A DNA stretch of 64,000 nt, taken from positions 59,239,876 through 59,303,875 of the forward strand of contig CM046442.1 of the NCBI GenBank assembly GCA_025506515.1. The letters run 5' to 3'. This DNA is from Flaveria trinervia (Eukaryota > Streptophyta > Magnoliopsida > Asterales > Asteraceae). The position numbers and the translations under genes were made by a program. Positions 58,117-64,000 of the stretch are shown in pieces. Below the pieces are notes generated by a model, which saw only the letters and a list, made by a program, of their open reading frames with translations, was not told the DNA's origin and searched no databases. Numbering within the stretch: the first letter of the stretch is position 1; each line of letters opens with the position of its first letter.

Positions 58117-58953
58117 TGTTGGATCTAGAAAGGCAAATGCAACCAAAACCAAACACTTAGAGAATTTTGGTACTGTTAATAAAGGACTTCCGAAGCTAAG
58201 TATTGAACTTCCGAAGGCAAATGGAGTTCTTCCGAAGACAAAGTTCAAGAACAACTTCTGAAGACAAAGTCTTCTCTTCCAAAGTTCAAGACTTTGAAGA
58301 TTTGAAGATGATGACTTCCGAAGTAGAAGTCCTCAGGCCTCGGAAAAATTAAGTCTCTTCCAAAGTATAATTGGCTTTCGAAGAATGTGTTCTTCTGAAG
58401 CCAATTAATTTCGGAAGACAATGCTATGAACCAATGGACATAAGTATGGTCCTTCTGACACTTCACTGTAGACCTCTGATATACTATATGGCACTTTCTC
58501 AAAAGGCCATGTGGTTGACCATAATTAATTCCATTGTTCGCCCTTATCAGTTATTACAATTACTAACTTTAGTTCGTCACAAAAGGTAAGTGATGGATAT
58601 GTCATGAATATCAAATCTTAGATAAGATATTATCTATGATACGTTAACTTTAGCTTTGTAGAATTCGCTTTAGTTATAAGTTTCCAGCTGGTATCAAAGT
58701 ATATCCGCCTGTAGGTGATAGTATATATAGTTTCTCATTATAACTCTTGTAACATACTTGTAAGAGTCTTGTAATAGTTTGAGTTGAGAAATAATATATA
58801 CAAGTACCTTGGAAATTATTTCCTTGTTTTCTTTGTTACTTACTATATTATTCTCAACTCTTAGAAGAGATTCTGCTTCATCTAAAGCCGTGTGTGTGAT
58901 TAAGTGACTTTGAGAGAAAACCTAAGTGTTAAGTGACAAACATCGATCCTGCA
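58117..58953 (+). repeat. 5' LTR of element F with CTTCCGAAG motifs
   Basis: It starts TGTTGGATCTAGAAAGG and ends GATCCTGCA, then TTGGTATCAAAGC (PBS). Between 58185 and 58420 TTCCGAAG and TTCGGAAG recur about ten times in both orientations. A TATATATAG box lies at 58722-58730. Confidence 0.85.
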
Positions 58954-59042
58954 ATTGGTATCAAAGCATTTTAGGCTCTTAATTATGAGATCTTACCATC
59001 CAAATCCATTTGTTTTCATTCCTCCTTTTACCACACTCAAAT

Positions 59043-61000
59043 ATGGCCCTGAACCAAAAGTTTGAAGTTGAAATGGGGACGATGACTAAAGCACCTATCA
59101 TCACCCTTGAAAACTTTAGATCATGGAGCAGAAGCATAGAAGGCTTCATCAGGTATTAAGATGGAAAAATATGGCAATCTATTATCAATGGTCCTTATAA
59201 ACCAAAGGTGGCTGCACCAGTTGGAAATTATGCCATGATAGAAAAAGCCACTAAAGATTACTCTAATAAAGACGGGAAGAAGATGGTCACTGATAGTAAT
59301 GCCATGACTGTTCTTATGACTATTATACTCAACTCCATAATGATGGGGTTTGAGCACTCCAAGTCAGCAAAAGAACTATTGATGCATTATCTCAAATACT
59401 CTAGCTCCAATGATACAAAGAAAGATTCTAAAGCAGCAGTTCGAGAACTTCACTCACATTGCTGGAGAGACCCTCTTTCAGCAATACTTCAGGTACATAG
59501 ATCTTATATCTTCCTTTTAGTCTGTGCGAGTTACCCTTGAATTGAGAAATCTCACTCAAAAATTCATGAGTGCACTCCCAATGAGTGGACGTTCTAGTAT
59601 GTCTCTGTCAAGAGGACATAATACTTGAACTCCTCACCATGACTGAACTATATGGCATCCTTGATGGATACCATGTATAGATGGACAACAAAAACGGCAT
59701 ACAAATGAGTAGACCTTCAAGCCTTTGAATCAACACTATGGCATAAACGTATGTGTCATGTAAATTTTAAAGCCATGAATAAATTGTTTAAAAATAACTT
59801 GGTACATGGTTTTCTTAAAGAGGAATTTTTTTTCAAAGATAACTGTGTTGCATGCCTGAAAGGGAAGCAACACAGAGCATCTCATAAAGCTAAAGTTGTT
59901 AACTCTATCAACACTCCATTACACTTATTGCACATGGATCTATTTGGTCCCACAAGTATAGAGCATTGGAAGGAAATCATACTGCCTTGTGATTGTTGAT
60001 GATTTTACAAGATTTACATGGGTATTCTTTTTAAGAAATAAGGATGAAACTGCTGAAATGTTAGACTCTTTTATTCTTAAAATTAAAAAAACAAATTGAT
60101 CACAAGGTCAAGATAATTAGAAGCGATTAAGGGACTGAGTTTAAGAATCATGTTCTTGACTTATTCTGTAACTCAAAAGGGATTGCCAGATAATACAGTG
60201 CTCCAAGAACTCCTCAACAAAACGGTGATGCTAAGAGGAAGAATAGGACACTGATTGAGGCTGCTTGGACCATATTCTTACAGAATGAGTCAGCTAACAT
60301 AGGAGAAGTCTCAAAAGGTGTGAGAATCAGGGGAAAAGTCACAATAGGAATGTCTACCTATACTCATGCTTTTTGTCTCAGATGGAACCCAAGAAAGTAG
60401 AAGAAGCCTTAAAGGATAGTAGCTGGATTGAATCAATGCAAGAGGAACTACTTTAATTCAAATGACAAAAGGTTTGGAACCAATGTCCACTACCATCTAG
60501 TCAGTACCAATAGGCACCAAATTGGTCTTCAGAACAATAGAGATGATATGGAGGCTTGTTTATAATAAGATAAGCAGACTGGTAGTTCAAGGATACACCC
60601 AAGATGAGGGAAAAATCTGATTACATTTGATGTCTTTACACACACAGTTGCAAGACTTGAGGCAGTAATGATCTTTCTTGCTTATGCTGCATCAAGATTT
60701 GACTGTGTGCCAGCTTGATGTCAAGTGTGCCTTTCTATATGATGAGAATATAGGGAAGCCTATGTTTTCAACCTCTGGAATTTGAAGCTCACAGCACCCC
60801 TCAGCCACATAAACTATGTGTGCAGTTGGATAAAGCCTATATGGGCTGCAAACCAAGCACCTAGGCTATTGTATGGACTTTGTCTTCAATTTATCCTAAA
60901 AAATGGCTACACTAGAGGCATCATTGCAAGACTTTAGTCATCAAGAGTCTGTGAAAGCATTTTGCTCGTCCAAGTCTTGTTATGACAATCATATTTGGTT
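59043..61000 (+). pseudogene. Element F gag-pol remains
   Basis: Gag: MALNQKFEVEMGTMTKAP at 59043, then an in-frame stop, IWQSIINGPYKPKV and a frame at 59208-59540. Pre-integrase and integrase start: HKRMCHVNFKAMNKL, CVACLKGKQH and LHMDLFGPT (59751-59999). The integrase core continues in broken frames (DDFTRFTWVFFLRNKDE, NGDAKRKNRTLIEAAW, near 60000-60270). RT traces follow (RLVVQGYTQDEGK, IFLAYAAS, near 60570-60700). Stops are frequent. Stretches between blocks are shorter than in A or H, so it has lost sequence as well as frame. Confidence 0.75.
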
Positions 61001-61250
61001 ACTCAAATGACCACATGTGTAAACTTTGAGAGTATCATGAAGAATAAATTTTGAGATAGTCCATACGAAAGATTGGATTCTTCCTGGAATTAAGGTAAAA
61101 CAATTGATGAAGGGTTCTTTATCAATCTAATCTAATTATGTATCTGGCTCTTAGAAAGATTTGATATGAAGATGTAGCCGCTAAAACATCCATACCCAAA
61201 ACCCACAATCGTTGTTCTTAACTCTAAGGGGAGGGTCCGATTAGCATCAT

Positions 61251-62143
61251 TGTTGGACCAAAAGAACCAATGAGCCAAGATCAGAAAACCTCTAAGTCCC
61301 ACATGGTATCACAACAACTGCTGAAAGCCTCATCAGTAGTTTGACAAGTGCTGAAGACTTCAACAGCTGAAGATCAAGTGCTGAAGACCTTAACAGCTGA
61401 AGAACCAAAGTGCTGAAGTACAACAGCTGAAGAACACAAGTGCTGAAGCTGAAAGACCAAAGTACTGAAGTACAACAGCTGAAGAGTTCACAAGTGCTGA
61501 AGAATCAACAACTGATGTACAAAGTCTGAAGACAAAGACTGAAGACATCAGCTGATGATATCTACTGAAGTCATCAGCTGATGAAACACCTGAAGGTCAA
61601 AGTCTGAAGATCAAGTACTGAAGCCTCAGTAGTTTGTCACAACTGCTGAAGAGTACTTCTTCAGTAGTTGTGATATCAGTAGTTTTATATTTTATGTTTC
61701 AGTAGTTTTGTAAAACGACTGAAGAGCTTGTTCTTCAGTCGTTGTAGTTTCAGTAGTTTTATATTTTGTACTTAACATGCTGATATGTTCTCAGTAGTTG
61801 TGAACATTTCAGTAGTTTGTTAAGAATTAGTTATTTTTGTATTGGATCTGCCAGTTGTCACTTTCCGTGATAACAGCAGTGATTGTTGCACTCTATATAA
61901 GGAGTGACAACCTATTGTAATCATGAGGAATGAGTAATTGAATGGAATAAATGATTGATTTGATTAGAAATATTCTACATCTATAAACATTCCTAGAAAT
62001 CAGAAATACATATTCTCTCCCTATAACCGTATGCGATCTTAATGCTTACAAGTATCGATTGCTTGCTACAATTTGTCTAATTCTGTTTGTATTCCGCTGC
62101 TTTGTATTCTGATACATCAAACTTGTGATCACTGATCCTGTCA
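61251..62143 (+). repeat. 5' LTR of element G, 893 bp
   Basis: It starts TGTTGGACCAAAAGAACC and ends CTGATCCTGTCA. TATATAAG is at 61894-61901, so U3 is about 640 bases and carries the repeated CAACAGCTGAAG / CAAGTGCTGAAG motifs. The reverse complement matches 55289-56187. Confidence 0.93.
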
Positions 62144-62377
62144 AATGGTATCAGAGCAGGTTAATCATTGATCGATCTAATAATTGATCATTGAAACTGC
62201 TATTCAAGATCTAAGTTTGATTGAATTAGCTTTTGTTTTTGCAAGAAACGGTTATAGAGATTGAATTTTCTGTATTTCTGCTCATTCATCCTGAGATCTT
62301 TTCTTGGTTCTCATTGAGTTTGTTGTGGTTTGTCTAAAACTTTTAAAAACTTGAACTAAACTGTTTTTGAACTGAAA

Positions 62378-64000
62378 ATGACCACTCCTTCCAATGATCC
62401 TCACAATACTGGTTCCTCAACCAAGCCACCTATGCTGGTTAGGAATGAGTATAACATATGGCAAAGACGTATGCTCCATCACCTGTCTGTTAACAGCGCA
62501 GGGTGTTGGACATCAGTGGTACATGGTCCACACAAGCCTATGGTGAATAACCCGGAAACCAATCAAATGGTTCCGAAGAGGAGGGAGCAATACTCAGATG
62601 AGGATAAGAAGTGCTTGAGATTGATGCAAAAGCCCATGGAATTCTGGCCATGGCATTGCCCAATGAAATCTATTCTGGGCTAATGCATCATGAAACTGCC
62701 CATGACCTCTGGATTGCTTTGAAAGAACAATTTGGAGGAACAGATGAGGTCTTGGCAAATAGAGAAATTCTTGCCCAACAATATGAGACATTCTCTCATA
62801 GAAAGGGTGAGACACTGACTCAACATATGAGCGGTTTTCTTGTTTGATCTCTGAACTAAAAATGGTCAAACTTGAATACACCAATATTCAGATGAATAAC
62901 AGATTTCTCAGATCACTGCCTGAGAGATGGGACACATATACTATTGTCCTACGCTCCAGTGCAAGTTTGGACAAACTATCTCTCACCCAACTCCATGGGA
63001 ATTGCTCACTTTTGAGAGAGAGATAGAACAGAAGAGAAAGCTGTCTTCATCTGGAAAGCTCACTGAAGACTTTATACAAGGCAACACTGCCTTGGTGGGT
63101 CATGAGTCAGAATATGCTTCATCTGAATGCCAGTATGATGAGCATATTAATTTCTCTTCAAGCACTTCTGATTCTGCATTTGTAAGTGTTGATGGTCAGT
63201 TTACTGGGTGTAATAATGACAATCTATGTTTCATTATGGATGATCTCAAGGGGATTGCTGATGATGACTTAGAAGAGATGGATATTTTGAGCCAAATGGC
63301 CTTGATAATATCAGATCTCAGAAGTTCTACAAAAGAACTGGAAGAAAATTCCCAGGACTCTCTGGCAAAACCAAAGTTGGTTTTGACAAGAGCAAGTTGA
63401 GGTGTCACAAATGCCAACGGCTTGGACACTTTGCAAGAGAGTGTAGATCAACTGGATCTAACTCTACTGCACCCTTTGTGACTTTTCCTGGCAATAGTCA
63501 ACAACACAGAGGGCAACATCCTGTCACTCTAGTCATCATCCTCAACAACAATCTCCGGCATATTTTGTTCCTCAGGGTCAAATGCCATATCAGTACCCTT
63601 GTTATTACATGCCACAGTCAAATCAAGTTCAAGTTCCTATGACACCACAACCTCATGCATTACCAGAACCTCAGCCTTCCCTATCTCATCAACAACCTCA
63701 TCTCAACAACACAGCTTCTTCACCCCAGGAGTTGTTGACTGGAGCAGTTTACCAGATGACTTGTCTGGTCATGATCAACTGTTCTCAGGTGCTGGTCAAC
63801 ATGGTGGTGACAGTCCCTTTGGGAATCTAGCTCTTATGGCTTTGGAGTCTGCTGATACTTCATCTTCCAATGCCTCTACACCTCAGGTATCACAGGTATC
63901 CTCTGAGGCAAAAGCCAAATTATGTTCTGAACCATGCATAGCAGCATTTGCTTCCATTAGAGAAGCAAATGTAGCTTTAATTAATAAGAACATTGAGCTA
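62378..64000 (+). pseudogene. Element G gag (runs off the window)
   Basis: Start at 62378: MTTPSNDPHNTGSSTKPPML, as in H. One-base losses shift the frame near 62610 (GATAAGAAGTGC against GATAAGAAGTTGC in H), 62827 and 63000. The gag domain (LRSLPERWDTYTIVLRSSAS) and knuckle CHKCQRLGHFAREC (63397-63440) are clear. At the Gln-rich linker G has CYYMPQSNQ where H has a stop. The reading continues to the end with the region before the coiled-coil. Confidence 0.88.

Larger units (their letters stand above)
58117..61250 (+). mobile_element. Decayed Sirevirus-like Copia element F
   Basis: A 5' LTR (58117-58953), PBS (58955-58968) and heavily mutated gag-pol are present. The 3' end is not seen: element G starts at 61251, just after a purine-rich tract (AAGGGGAGGG, 61227-61236) that could be F's PPT. 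This is a third Copia family with its own LTR motif (CTTCCGAAG). Confidence 0.75.
61251..64000 (+). mobile_element. Sirevirus-like Copia element G, 5' part
   Basis: LTR (61251-62143), PBS (TGGTATCAGAGCAGGTT from 62146), leader and gag run to the window end. It is highly similar to H but in the opposite orientation. The remainder lies beyond the window. Confidence 0.9.

Noticed and set aside
33429..62160. tRNA genes at the TGGTATCAGAGC matches
   Set aside because: These are primer-binding sites next to LTRs; no cloverleaf or anticodon arm is present around them.

Overview
This 64 kb window is plant DNA made of nested LTR retrotransposons. I found no host protein-coding gene, rRNA, tRNA gene or CRISPR array. 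The elements are Ty1/Copia and Ty3/Gypsy, with primer-binding sites resembling the 3' end of initiator tRNA-Met, LTRs of 0.7 to 2.5 kb, polypurine tracts and 5-bp target-site duplications (TSDs). Large Sirevirus-like Copia elements with an extra ORF after pol, plus a Tekay-like chromovirus, suggest a eudicot with a large repeat-rich genome. An Asteraceae source is my guess only.

Layout. At the left are a Gypsy LTR end (1-607), a TA microsatellite, and an old solo Gypsy LTR (E, 1523-5213) split by a younger solo LTR (2396-4459, TSD TATAC). Element D, a decayed minus-strand Gypsy, then spans 5254-57899 (TSD TAATA) and hosts almost everything else. D holds three insertions: element A (9351-35607, minus Sirevirus-like Copia), element C (36088-44204, plus Copia, TSD GCATT, nearly intact) and element H (45719-56187, minus relative of A, inside D's 5' LTR, missing its own 3' LTR). 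A is split by element B (17575-30125, minus, a second Sirevirus-like family, TSD GATAC), and B's left LTR is split by a solo LTR (17792-18649, TSD ATCTG). To the right of D lie a badly decayed plus-strand Copia F (58117-61250) and the start of G (61251 to the window end, plus, same family as H).

Function. Gag forms the particle; protease (AP), integrase (IN), reverse transcriptase (RT) and RNase H (RH) carry out copying and insertion. A, B and H also carry a long envelope-like ORF beyond pol, separated from it by a 0.6 to 2.6 kb spacer full of short palindromes and hairpins. B has lost IN and RT by internal deletion. C is the only element with an almost uninterrupted polyprotein, but it has a one-base frameshift and an altered integrase catalytic residue.

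Most notable: (1) five tandem hairpins with compensating stem changes and a constant loop in B's pol-env spacer; (2) D's right end is an inverted, fold-back LTR with a matching TSD, as expected if plus-strand DNA had been self-primed at a short inverted repeat; (3) each Sirevirus-like family repeats its own quasi-palindromic motif in the LTRs, and in A/H and B also in the pol-env spacer; (4) one motif texture is shared by unrelated Copia and Gypsy elements; (5) a conserved stop plus 3'-splice-site-like sequence lies at the Gag-Pol boundary of three elements.
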